Source: Rubrivivax sp. (GTDB lineage: Bacteria > Pseudomonadota > Gammaproteobacteria > Burkholderiales > Burkholderiaceae_C). From it: a stretch of DNA of 40,214 nucleotides. The notes below the pieces were generated by a model that made no database searches, was not told the origin of the DNA, and was given only the letters and a program-made list of their open reading frames with translations. The stretch is from NCBI GenBank assembly GCA_030693565.1, contig JAUYAJ010000620.1, positions 1-40,214 on the forward strand, written 5' to 3'. Numbering within the stretch: the first letter of the stretch is position 1; each line of letters starts with the position of its first letter. This document shows, in pieces, positions 18,270 to 26,508 of this stretch. A program made the position numbers and the translations under genes.

Positions 18270-19721
18270 CTAGCTACCAATTCGTTTGAGCCAGGCGATC
18301 GACTGACATGCTCGCACTAATTCTGCCCAAAGCGCATGTCTAAACACCCGCAGCGCCAGGACGAATAACAGTGCGGCGGGTGACGCGACCAGCAAGACAA
18401 GCAGAGAGTTGCCGGCTGGTCGCCAACCCAAAACTAGCACGATGAGGGTCGGGACGATGGCGCTCACCAATGCAACCGAGGTGCTGCGGCCGAGGGCGGC
18501 GTTCACGGCAGGCCAGTCGAAGGCAAGGTGGCGGCGCGCCAGGTAAAGCCAGTACGCCGATGACACCAAACTTGCGGGGACGAGCAGCTGAGCGACAGCG
18601 ACAGGGCCATGGAAAGCCCCTATCGCTGCAGCCAACAGCCCAGTAGCTCCTGCGAATGCCGTGCCTTTGACCACCGACCCGAGTGCCCCAAGGGCCACCA
18701 GCGGGGCGTAGCAGATGAGGCCGGGCAGCCCCGCGGCAGACGCCAAAGCCAGCCAACGTACGGTCAGCACGGCGTCGTCCCACTGGTCTCCGTAGAGGAC
18801 GCGCACCATGGGATAGGCCAACAGTGCAGTGGCGGCAAAGAATGCCCAGCCCAGACCGACGACGAGTTCGAGCACCTTGCAAAAGGACTCAGCCAGGGGG
18901 CGTCCTTCGCGCGCCTCCCGCGAGAAGTAGGGCGTTGTGATCGACCCCACTGCGTCCAGCACGAGTTGCTGAAACATCGACACCAGGCCTTGTGCGCGGC
19001 TCAGCAAGCCGGCGTCAGTCATTCCCTGCAGCTTGCCGATCAACAATTCTGGCGCGCCTGTTCTAAGCGTCGTCACCAGCGAGGCAACCGTCAGCGTGCC
19101 GCCGAAAGCGAACACCGGCTTCAGTCCGTGTCGGGTTGGCCGTTTGAACATTGGCCGGTGCGCCAGCATGGCGGTGACAGCGATACCGACGAGCGTCGCT
19201 GCCAGGTTGGCCCAGGCTAGGCTGATGGCGCCCCAACCGAGCCAGGCCAGCGAAATCGCCGAACTGCCATGGGCCAGGGCCCCGGCGAATCGCACTGTGG
19301 CGATGGTGCCGAAGCGCATGTCGCGCACAAGCTGTGCATGGGGAAACGCCATTAGCGGCGTGACAAGAAAGTTCAGCGCCAGCACCAGCATGATGCCGAC
19401 CATTTCCGGTTCGGCATAGAACCGCGCGACCGGCAACGCGCCGAGCGCCAACGCCATCGCGAACAGCAGGCCCAGACCAGCCTGCACAGTGAAGGTGCCG
19501 CGCATCACCTCCTCCGAGGCGAACCTGTTCTGAACCAGATACTGGCCAGCGCCGAAGTCGCGGAACGCAGCAACGAAGCTGAGCAGCACCATCACCACCG
19601 AATAGATACCGATCTCCGCGGGCTTCATGATGCGCGCCAGCACCATGGAGGAGCCGACATGGATCACCAGTCCAGCGTAGCGATCAAGGAACGATAAAGC
19701 GATGGCTCGGCGGGTGGACAT
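18270..19721 (-). CDS. wzx: Wzx-type oligosaccharide flippase
   Basis: Integral membrane protein of 483 residues of the MOP superfamily (polysaccharide transporter branch), with roughly twelve to fourteen hydrophobic helices along its whole length. The N-terminus MSTRRAIALSFLDRYAGLV and the GIYSVVMVLLSFVAAFRDFG segment are typical of lipid-linked-oligosaccharide flippases. It should move the completed undecaprenyl-linked repeat unit to the periplasmic face, where the O-antigen-ligase-like proteins act. The gene stands alone with the methyltransferase on the minus strand; a 214-base spacer separates it from the terminator of the PEP-CTERM gene and should hold its promoter. Wzx naming rests on family and context. 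Confidence 0.85.
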   Translation of the reverse strand: MSTRRAIALSFLDRYAGLVIHVGSSMVLARIMKPAEIGIYSVVMVLLSFVAAFRDFGAGQYLVQNRFASEEVMRGTFTVQAGLGLLFAMALALGALPVARFYAEPEMVGIMLVLALNFLVTPLMAFPHAQLVRDMRFGTIATVRFAGALAHGSSAISLAWLGWGAISLAWANLAATLVGIAVTAMLAHRPMFKRPTRHGLKPVFAFGGTLTVASLVTTLRTGAPELLIGKLQGMTDAGLLSRAQGLVSMFQQLVLDAVGSITTPYFSREAREGRPLAESFCKVLELVVGLGWAFFAATALLAYPMVRVLYGDQWDDAVLTVRWLALASAAGLPGLICYAPLVALGALGSVVKGTAFAGATGLLAAAIGAFHGPVAVAQLLVPASLVSSAYWLYLARRHLAFDWPAVNAALGRSTSVALVSAIVPTLIVLVLGWRPAGNSLLVLLVASPAALLFVLALRVFRHALWAELVRACQSIAWLKRIGS

Positions 19722-19804
19722 CAGAGTGATTGTGAGGGAGGACCTCTAGCCGGCTGCATGGCGAGCCGACCGATTCGAGCCTCATCACGTGGCGCGCAAG
19801 TCCT

Positions 19805-19827
19805 TGGACAAGAGCTCCAATTGTCCA
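19805..19827. promoter_or_regulatory. Inverted repeat upstream of the flippase, possible operator
   Basis: TGGACAA (19805-19811) and TTGTCCA (19821-19827) form perfect 7-base arms around a 9-base spacer. The repeat lies about 80 bases upstream of the flippase ATG, in a non-coding stretch. There is no T-run, so a terminator is unlikely; the geometry suits binding of a dimeric regulator. No regulator gene is visible in the window, so the call is tentative. Confidence 0.3.
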
Positions 19828-19935
19828 CGCAGTCGAAGCGAAGCGATGGCGCGAGTTGCCAGGCAGATCGGCATTACTTGCGGCAAATTGATACTGAAAC
19901 CAAGGGTTTCTAGCAGCAGTAGCGGTTCAGATGTG

Positions 19936-19962
19936 AAAACGCCCGCCGGGTTCGGCGGGCGT
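19936..19962 (-). terminator. Rho-independent terminator of the PEP-CTERM gene
   Basis: On the minus strand a 9-base GC-rich stem (ACGCCCGCC / GGCGGGCGT, + strand 19939-19947 and 19954-19962) with a 6-base loop is followed by a short T-run (19938-19936). It lies 21 bases after the stop of the PEP-CTERM gene and should separate it from the flippase gene downstream. Confidence 0.8.
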
Positions 19963-19982
19963 CGTCCAAAGCCGGTGCTGAA

Positions 19983-21497
19983 TTAGGTCAGTCGCAGAGT
20001 TGCTGCTTGGATTTTGGGGCTTCTGCGAGCGCGAAAACCGATCAGCAGCAAGCCGCCAACCGCCATCAGAGCCCAACTGGCCGGTTCTGGAACTGGTGTC
20101 ACCCAGCCTTCAGGTCGGTACACCCATACGTTGCCGCTTGGGCCATCTTCAAGCGCGATGAACGCATCCAAATCGGACGCGTACTTCCACTTGCCCATGG
20201 TGCCATTGGTGATATTGGCAGCGGGGCGGGCGGAGGCGACAAAGCTGCTGCCATCGGCAACCTGGGTCAGAGTCCACTCGCCGCTGACGCCGCCGGAAGC
20301 CGGCGCTTTCAGTGCCCAGACGGTGCCGCCGCCCGCCCAGATCAACCAAGCGCCACGACTCGGATCCCAGTCAATCCCGCCGGCGCGACCCGGAGTCGCG
20401 TAAGTCCCGCCGATGACCGTTGGATTGATGCGGTAGCTGGGATTGGTGGAGCTGGCGTTATCCAGGTCCCAGGCGACGAACATCTGCTCTCCGAGGCCAT
20501 CGCCACGGTTGCCCTGGCCCAGTCCAACATAGAGCTTCGATTGAGGATCGTAGCCGGCAGCGCCGACCGGATTCCAGGCCCAGATCGGGTTCACAAGCGT
20601 GTTCTCGGATGCGCCGACCTGCTGAAGCGTGTCCAAGGCAGGGTTGCTCACGTCATTGACGGTGTATCGGTAGAGGTTGGCCTCGGTCCTGCCGCGCAGC
20701 GCGGCAGTGAAGTACACGACATCCTTGCCGTTCTCGACCGTGACCGCTGTCGTCCCTTCGACGAACGACAAGTTATGCATCACCGGCGTGTCGCGGTTCT
20801 GCCACATATTGCCGCCGACCGAGTTGGCAGCGATGCCGTTGGGCTGGGTGTTATCTGCCCCTGAGCCACTTGAGCCACCGACCTTGGTTGGATCGGCCTT
20901 GGCCGGATCGAAAGCATAGGGGCCTGTGATGCGGGAAGTCGTGTCATTGACCTTCAACATGAAACCAGCGCCAGCGTTAAACGAGGCGCCCCCGAAGGTC
21001 AACATGCGGTCAATAACAGGGAGGTAATTGTTGTTGTCATAGGTATGCGCAGCCGTCGGTGCATTCAGGGCGCCATCCACCGGCGCCCAGTTCGCAGCGC
21101 CACCGCCGATCGTCGGGATGGGGACCATCTGACTGGGCAGGGAGGCCAAGCCCCACTGCTGGGTTGCCCCGGACCATTTGTACACTTCGTTGCCGGCATA
21201 GTTCGCATGACCGCCGCCCCAGATCAGCAGGTCGCCCCGTTTGCTGTCCCAGGCAAAGCTGCTCCACGCCGTGATCACCGACCCCGGCGTGTAGATGTAG
21301 CCACTGCCGAGGCCGCCGCGTTGGCTCTCTTGCGGCGCGGCGTCAAGAAAGGAATTCAGGTTCAGTTTGCTCCAGGTGTTGTCCTGCATTCCTGCAAGCG
21401 TGCTCAGGAGGTTGGTCGACCCGGCGCCGGCATGCGTCGATGAAGCTGCCGCAATCAACATCGCAAGCCCCATCGTCCGCCGAACAATGTGTTTCAT
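19983..21497 (-). CDS. PEP-CTERM sorting domain protein with Kelch-like body
   Basis: Exported protein of 504 residues and the only exosortase substrate in the window. It starts with a signal peptide (about residues 1-23, ending THAGA), continues with repeated beta-propeller-like units (DLLIWGGGHANYAGNEVYKW, RMLTFGGASF, DVVYFTAALRG, AWLIWAGGGTVWAL) and ends with the sorting signal. That signal is PEP at 470-472, a hydrophobic stretch to about 488, then RARR. The last twelve residues follow the basic cluster. ATG 21497 is chosen because GAGGGA lies seven bases upstream; an open frame extends to 21605. The Kelch/galactose-oxidase-like propeller could bind carbohydrate. It has its own terminator and a 144-base upstream gap. 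XrtA encoded at the left edge is the expected processing enzyme. Confidence 0.9.
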   Translation of the reverse strand: MKHIVRRTMGLAMLIAAASSTHAGAGSTNLLSTLAGMQDNTWSKLNLNSFLDAAPQESQRGGLGSGYIYTPGSVITAWSSFAWDSKRGDLLIWGGGHANYAGNEVYKWSGATQQWGLASLPSQMVPIPTIGGGAANWAPVDGALNAPTAAHTYDNNNYLPVIDRMLTFGGASFNAGAGFMLKVNDTTSRITGPYAFDPAKADPTKVGGSSGSGADNTQPNGIAANSVGGNMWQNRDTPVMHNLSFVEGTTAVTVENGKDVVYFTAALRGRTEANLYRYTVNDVSNPALDTLQQVGASENTLVNPIWAWNPVGAAGYDPQSKLYVGLGQGNRGDGLGEQMFVAWDLDNASSTNPSYRINPTVIGGTYATPGRAGGIDWDPSRGAWLIWAGGGTVWALKAPASGGVSGEWTLTQVADGSSFVASARPAANITNGTMGKWKYASDLDAFIALEDGPSGNVWVYRPEGWVTPVPEPASWALMAVGGLLLIGFRARRSPKIQAATLRLT

Positions 21498-21641
21498 GTT
21501 GTGATCCCTCATTTGTAGTGCTGGTTGATCGCACCCTACCGATCGCATGGCTGTGAATGATCGCTGAGGGCATGATTCTGCGCACGGGAAGTCTCGCACG
21601 CACAATCAGAGTTCGGTATCCCGTGAACAGGGGCCGACGCG

Positions 21642-23330
21642 TCAATGCAATTCGTAGTTGGGCGCATGTGCCCGCAGCCACTGTTCCAGCATCATCAGAA
21701 TCCACACCATCTCGCCGTAATACCCTGGATGGGCCGGCAGGTGTTCGTCGACCAGCCGGGTGATGAAGGAGCGCTGGACGATGCCGCGGTCGGCCAGCGT
21801 GTGCAGCGAGTCGGTCGCCAGCGCCTTCAGCGCTGCGTCCCGGGTCGCCCAGACGCCGAAGGGCAGGCCAAAGCCCTGCTTCTTCTTGGTCAGGATGGCG
21901 TCGGGCAGAAAGCCGCGCAGTGCCTCCTTGAAGAACCAGCGCAGTTGCTGGCCCTTGAGCTTGTAGCCGGTGGGCAGACGCATCGAGAAGTCGACCACCG
22001 CCTGCTCCAGCATCGGAAAACCGACCGCGATGCCGGCCAGCGCCGTGGTGCCACGCACCTTGGGCAGATCGGTTTCGGCCAGCGTGTAGCGCCAGTCGAA
22101 GGCGAGGTGGCGGTTGACGCTGCTGGCTGCCGTCGCGCTGTCCCACACCGCTTGCTGCTGCTGGCCCGGACCGCTGCGGTCGACCTGGGACAGAAAGCCC
22201 GGCGTCAGCACGGTCTGGACGCCGAGTCGCTCGAGCAGGTTGTAGACGTCCATCCGGCCCGGCATCGGGCGCCGCGCCTGGTCGACATAGCTGGCGGCCT
22301 TGCGCAGCAGCGCCGTCGGGCGTTCGCCCGGTGCGCCCAGCCAGGGCTCGAGCACCGCGCTGCGCAAGGCGGCAGGCAGGTGAGCGTACAGATCGAAGAC
22401 GCGCTGCTTGGCGTAGCGCAGGTTGCCGCCAAAGAGTTCATCGCCACCATCGCCGGCCAGGATGCGGGTGACGCCGTCGTCGCGGGCCATCATCGCGCAG
22501 TAGTAGGCGGGCAACGCCGACGAGTTGCCAAAGGGCTGGTCGTAGCTGGCCGCCACCGCGGGGATGCTGGCGACCAGGTCGGCCGGCGTCACGTAATACT
22601 CGTGGTGCTCGGTGCCGAAGTGGCGGGCGGCCAGGCGCGCGAATTCCATCTCGTCGTAACCCTCGGCCTCAAAGCCGATCGAGTAGGTCGCGGCCGGCCG
22701 CCCGGCGGCCAGGCCGATCATGCCGGCAATGGTCGAGCTGTCGGTGCCGCCACTGAGAAAACAGCCCGGTTTGCCGCCGTCGAGCTGCGCCGCCACGGCG
22801 GCTTGCAGATGGCCGCGGAACTCGTCGCGCAAGCTGTCGAAATGCGGCCTAAGGGCTTCGTCGAACTGGGTTTGCCAGTAGGGCTTGGCGACCGGTTTGC
22901 CGGCTTGCACGCTGAGGCAGTGGCCGGGCGGCAGGCGCTGAACGTCCTTGAAGATCGTCCGCGGCGATGGGATGGCGTGGAAGAACAGGTAGTCGTAGAT
23001 GGCTTGTGGATCAAGCTTGGGGTCCGGCCCGGCCAGTTCGTCGGCGCGTTCGGCAAAGCGCACCTGGCCGTTTTCGAGCCGCCAGCACATCGTCTGCATG
23101 GCGAAGCGGTCCACCGCCAGCATCGGGTTGCCGGCGCCGTCGAGCAGACCAACGGCGAAGTCACCTTGGGTGTTGCGCGCGGCTTGTTCGATGCCGGCGC
23201 TGGCCGCTTGCTGCCAGGCGGCTGCCACCGACGTGGCCGCCAGCTCGGCCAGCGCAGGCTCGGCGAAGCGGGGCGAACCGCGCGTCAGTACGGGACTCTG
23301 GGCACTCATGGGGCAGGCTGCGTCTTTCAT
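21642..23330 (-). CDS. Asparagine-synthase-like enzyme without glutaminase cysteine
   Basis: ATP-dependent amide-forming enzyme of 562 residues. The synthetase domain is complete: PP-loop SGGTDS at 193-198, LAGDGGDELFGG and the late KKKQGFGLPFG segment. The N-terminal glutaminase-like domain is shortened; the first residues (MKDAACPMSAQS or MSAQS from 23309) do not place a cysteine at position 2, and no RGPD motif is seen, so glutamine cannot be used in the normal way. It may take ammonia or another amine as nucleophile, as in beta-lactam synthetase, where the glutaminase cysteine is also lost. The start at 23330 lies seven bases after the stop of the beta-helix gene; it ends the seven-gene operon. 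It is clearly different from the Cys2-containing amidotransferase at 3740. Confidence 0.82.
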   Translation of the reverse strand: MKDAACPMSAQSPVLTRGSPRFAEPALAELAATSVAAAWQQAASAGIEQAARNTQGDFAVGLLDGAGNPMLAVDRFAMQTMCWRLENGQVRFAERADELAGPDPKLDPQAIYDYLFFHAIPSPRTIFKDVQRLPPGHCLSVQAGKPVAKPYWQTQFDEALRPHFDSLRDEFRGHLQAAVAAQLDGGKPGCFLSGGTDSSTIAGMIGLAAGRPAATYSIGFEAEGYDEMEFARLAARHFGTEHHEYYVTPADLVASIPAVAASYDQPFGNSSALPAYYCAMMARDDGVTRILAGDGGDELFGGNLRYAKQRVFDLYAHLPAALRSAVLEPWLGAPGERPTALLRKAASYVDQARRPMPGRMDVYNLLERLGVQTVLTPGFLSQVDRSGPGQQQQAVWDSATAASSVNRHLAFDWRYTLAETDLPKVRGTTALAGIAVGFPMLEQAVVDFSMRLPTGYKLKGQQLRWFFKEALRGFLPDAILTKKKQGFGLPFGVWATRDAALKALATDSLHTLADRGIVQRSFITRLVDEHLPAHPGYYGEMVWILMMLEQWLRAHAPNYELH

Positions 23331-23337
23331 CGAAGGG

Positions 23338-24510
23338 TCAGCGCCGCGCGGCGTCGAGCGGCGCAAAGGCGCCTGGGCTGGCCGGGCCGTCGCGGCGCGG
23401 GCGTGTTGTCCGCGGATGGAGGTATTCGCGCTCGGGCTGTAGCGCCAGTCCGCGCGCGTCCAGGTCGGCAGCGCTGCGGCCGATCAGCGGCGACGTTGCG
23501 CGCAGCCGGTAGGGGCCACCGGCGCCGCTGACCAGGTCGGCCGCGGTCGCCTGATGGTTCTCGCGGTACTCGCCGGGCCCGGCGGCCAGCATCAGGTCGG
23601 CGGCGCCGCCGACGCCCAGGTTGTTCATCGCCAGCACGCGCCCGGCACCGGGGCTGACACGCACGGCGACGCCGCCCGCGGGCCGCTCGTCGACGAAGGT
23701 GTTGTTGACCAGGTAGAGCTCATTGACCGGCCAGCCATAGCCTTCGACGCCATAGGACAGCATGTGCGGATTGCTCGTGGTCGCAGCCTGGCGGATCAGG
23801 TTGCCGACCACGATGGCGACGCCGCCCGAAGGGAATTCGAGCTCGTAGCTGGAACGGCCGTCGGCGCCATCGGCCAGCAGGTTGTAGCGCACGACATTGC
23901 GTGCCGCGCGGCTCTTGATCAGGTGACCCTGGTTGGCGTTGTGGAACCAGCTGCCCTGCACGCGCAGGCTGGCGATCGAGCCGACATAGAGGTTGTGGCT
24001 CATGCCGTCACCATGGCCGTTGTGGCCGAACTCGCTGTTCTCGATGTCGAGCACGGCCTGGCCGTCGTTGCCGGTGAGGATGCCGTTCTCGTTGCCACCG
24101 AAGGCACAGTCGCGCACGGTGAGCGTGCCCGACTCGAAGCGGATGCCGGCGCCGTTGCGGCTGGCGACGCGGGCGCCGACGAAGTCGAAGCCTTCGACCT
24201 GCAGCCGCGAGCGGCGCACGACCCAGATCGCCTTGGCTTCGGCGGCCGCGCCATCGGCCTGCAGGCGCACGCGCCCGCCGACGGCTTTGAGGCTGACGTC
24301 GGCGTCGCTCCACACCGCGACGTCGCCGGCGTAGACACCGGCGTCGACTTCGATCAGCGTCGCGCCTTGCGCGCGCCGCGCCGCTTCGGCGATGGTCTTG
24401 ATCTCGCGCTCGGGGCCGACCTGCAGGCGCGCTGGCGCGGCGCTGGTCGCCGAGGCGCTGAGCAGCAAGCTGCCGGCGAGGGCGAGCAGCAGTCGGCGCC
24501 AGGCGGTCAT
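23338..24510 (-). CDS. Secreted right-handed beta-helix protein
   Basis: Protein of 390 residues with a signal peptide (about 1-24, ending SATSAAPA). It has short repeats typical of a right-handed parallel beta-helix, for example ITLTVRD-like turns such as GTLTVRDCAFGGNENGIL, AVLDIENSEFGHNGHGDG, SLRVQGSWFHNANQGHLI and LYLVNNTFVDERP. Such folds include pectate-lyase-like lyases, epimerases and carbohydrate binders. The HGDGMSHNLY and NQGHLIKSR segments could be part of a catalytic groove. In this place, periplasmic editing of the polysaccharide (lyase or epimerase) is plausible. ATGA overlap with the upstream glycosyltransferase at 24507-24510 shows coupling. Activity unproven. Confidence 0.8.
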   Translation of the reverse strand: MTAWRRLLLALAGSLLLSASATSAAPARLQVGPEREIKTIAEAARRAQGATLIEVDAGVYAGDVAVWSDADVSLKAVGGRVRLQADGAAAEAKAIWVVRRSRLQVEGFDFVGARVASRNGAGIRFESGTLTVRDCAFGGNENGILTGNDGQAVLDIENSEFGHNGHGDGMSHNLYVGSIASLRVQGSWFHNANQGHLIKSRAARNVVRYNLLADGADGRSSYELEFPSGGVAIVVGNLIRQAATTSNPHMLSYGVEGYGWPVNELYLVNNTFVDERPAGGVAVRVSPGAGRVLAMNNLGVGGAADLMLAAGPGEYRENHQATAADLVSGAGGPYRLRATSPLIGRSAADLDARGLALQPEREYLHPRTTRPRRDGPASPGAFAPLDAARR

Positions 24511-25760
24511 GAGGATGCCACCCGTGGGGCGATGCTGGCGTCGAGCAAGGCGGCAAGCTGCGCGCTGCGCGCCGACCTTGAGGCGGCGGCAACGCCTTGC
24601 GCGGGGGCCGTCAGCCCGCTGTCGTCGCCGGCGGCGACGCGGCCCAGCAAGGCGGCTATGGCGCCGGCGTCGTCCAGGCCGGCGTGGCGCGTCACCCCGG
24701 CGTCGCGCAGGACGGCGCAGGTGTCACCCAGGGGGTCCGACAAGCAGACGATCGGTCTGCCGGCGCGCAGGTATTCGTAGAGCTTGGCCGGCACTTGTTC
24801 GTTGCAGTTGCTGGCCTGCAGCACGAGCAAGGCGTCGGCACGCAGCATCTCGGCCAAGGCCTCGCCGTAGCCGACCGGGGGCAGCACCTCGATCAGCTCG
24901 GTCACGCCGGCGCTGGCGGCCAGCGTCTGCAGCAGCTCGCCATGCACGGGCGCGCGAAAGCGCAGGCACAAGCGGCTTGCCAGCGCCGGGTCGGCGGCCT
25001 TGAGCTGGGCGAGCCCGGCAATCAGGTGCGTCGGGTCGCGTTCGGCGGGGTAGATCGTGCCGCTGTGCAGCAGTGTCAGGCGGCCCGGGTTCAGCGGCGT
25101 CGGCGTGCCCAGCGCGGCCTGCGCGCTGGCGAAGCTGTCTTCGTCGAAGCCGTTCTCGAGCACGCTGATGCGCTCGGCGGCGTCGGGGTAGCGCTGGCGG
25201 TAGAGGGCGGCGGCGCTCGGGGTGGTGAAGCACAGCTGGCGCGCCTGGCGCGCGGCGCGGGCTTCGATGGCGTCGAAGGCCGCCCAGGTCTTGGGGTCGG
25301 CGGGGTAGCCCTGCTGTGCCATCGGGTCGCGGAAGTCGGCGATCCAGGGCAGTCCGGTGCGCCGCTGCAATTCGGCGCCGATCACGTGGGCGCTGGCGAT
25401 CGGGTAGGTCGACCAGATTGCGTCGGGGCGGAACTCGCGCACCATCTGCAGGCCTTGGCGCACGCCGTCGAATCGCCAGCTCATCCAGCGGTCCGGGCGC
25501 GCCAGCATGCCGGGGTAGCGGCCGCCAATCGCCAGATCGCGCGCGGTGTCGAGCGCGAAGGCGCGGCGCACGACGACCGACGCCGGCACCTCGGCGTCGA
25601 GGTCGGTGCTGGTGCGCTCGTAGACGCGCGGATGGGCGCTCAGCACCAGCGGCTGCCAGCCCGACGCCGGCAGGTGCTGCATGAAGCGCAGCGTGCGCTG
25701 GATCCCGCTGCTGCCGGCCAGCGGCGGGAAATGGAAGGCGATCATCAGGACGCGCTTCAT
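24507..25760 (-). CDS. GT4-like glycosyltransferase
   Basis: Glycosyltransferase of 417 residues with GT-B fold. The N-terminal part has MKRVLMIAFHFPPLAGSSGI and the WIADFRDPM segment of the family. The donor domain shows LLHSGTIYPAERDP, ALLVLQASNCNEQVPAKLYEYLRAGRP and IVCLSDPLGDT. The start at ATG 25760 gives the standard N-terminus; the open frame further upstream is not family-like. It is the fifth gene of the minus-strand operon, 43 bases after the gene for the unknown secreted protein, and overlaps the next. It would add a further sugar, possibly a branch; donor unknown. Confidence 0.85.
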   Translation of the reverse strand: MKRVLMIAFHFPPLAGSSGIQRTLRFMQHLPASGWQPLVLSAHPRVYERTSTDLDAEVPASVVVRRAFALDTARDLAIGGRYPGMLARPDRWMSWRFDGVRQGLQMVREFRPDAIWSTYPIASAHVIGAELQRRTGLPWIADFRDPMAQQGYPADPKTWAAFDAIEARAARQARQLCFTTPSAAALYRQRYPDAAERISVLENGFDEDSFASAQAALGTPTPLNPGRLTLLHSGTIYPAERDPTHLIAGLAQLKAADPALASRLCLRFRAPVHGELLQTLAASAGVTELIEVLPPVGYGEALAEMLRADALLVLQASNCNEQVPAKLYEYLRAGRPIVCLSDPLGDTCAVLRDAGVTRHAGLDDAGAIAALLGRVAAGDDSGLTAPAQGVAAASRSARSAQLAALLDASIAPRVASS

Positions 25761-25803
25761 GCGCGGCCTGGCATGCTCTGGCGGGCGCGGTGCAGCGTCA
25801 TGC

Positions 25804-26508
25804 TCACGGCTTTGGTGGTGCGGTGTTTGCCGCAACCCCGGGCGAAGGCGCGGCCGGCAGCTCGACCCATTTGCCCTGTGCCTTCAGACGCTCGCGCAAC
25901 TCGGTGCGCGGCATGCCCAGGCGGGCCGCGGCGTGGGCTTGCTTCAAGGCCTTGTCGAATTCCTGCAGGTCGAAGTAGGCGAGGCCGGCGTTGTAATGCG
26001 TGAACGCGTTGTCGGCCTTGGCGGCCACGTGGTCGAGCTGAGCCAGGGCATCGGCCTTGCGCCCGGTGCGGCCCAGGTGGCCGGCGTAGATCATGCGGAC
26101 GACGAGGTCGTCCTGGGCGAAGCGCATCGCGCGGTCGAAGTAACAGTCGACGGTGTAGCTGGCGTCGGGGGGTGTGGGGTTCTTCAGCCGCTCGCTCCAG
26201 CGAGCCATCGTGATCAAGGCCCGGTGGTGGTTGGGCGAGGCACGCAGCGTGTAGTCCATGTCACCCCCGAAGTGCCGCGCTATTGGCTTGATCAAGCCTT
26301 CGACCAGCGGTGTGAAGTGATGCTGATCGACGCGCTGGATCTCGATGCTGTCCTTGTAGACGCGGTAGTCGTAAGGACCGTAGGCATTGACCAGCGATCC
26401 ACATTCGACGGTCGAGATCTGGGCCGCGGCAAGGGTGGGCAAGCCGAGCCAGGCGCCGCACAGCAGGCCGGCCGCAAACCGGCGCAAGAGGTTGGCTGAC
26501 ACGCTCAT
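25804..26508 (-). CDS. Exported protein of unknown function with TPR-like part
   Basis: A 234-residue protein with a clear signal peptide (about 1-29, ending LPTLAAAQ). The mature N-terminus has a VECGSLVNAYGPYDYR segment and a second cysteine in YTVDCYFDRA, which could form a disulfide in the periplasm. From about residue 110 a helical part with ALAQLDHVAAKADNAFTHYNAGLAYF-like spacing resembles tetratricopeptide repeats, ending in a Pro/Ala-rich tail. I cannot name a family. ATG 26508 overlaps the stop of hydrolase 1 as ATGA, so it is translated with the XrtA-associated hydrolases. A scaffold for other exopolysaccharide proteins in the periplasm is a possibility only. Confidence 0.72.
   Translation of the reverse strand: MSVSANLLRRFAAGLLCGAWLGLPTLAAAQISTVECGSLVNAYGPYDYRVYKDSIEIQRVDQHHFTPLVEGLIKPIARHFGGDMDYTLRASPNHHRALITMARWSERLKNPTPPDASYTVDCYFDRAMRFAQDDLVVRMIYAGHLGRTGRKADALAQLDHVAAKADNAFTHYNAGLAYFDLQEFDKALKQAHAAARLGMPRTELRERLKAQGKWVELPAAPSPGVAANTAPPKP

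Noticed and set aside
19789-19986. 65-residue plus-strand open frame between flippase and PEP-CTERM genes
   Set aside because: It runs through the terminator hairpin and has no family-like sequence or ribosome site.
21645-24780. Long plus-strand open frames opposite the asparagine-synthase-like and beta-helix genes
   Set aside because: The minus-strand proteins have signal peptide, PP-loop and operon overlaps; the plus-strand readings have none of these.
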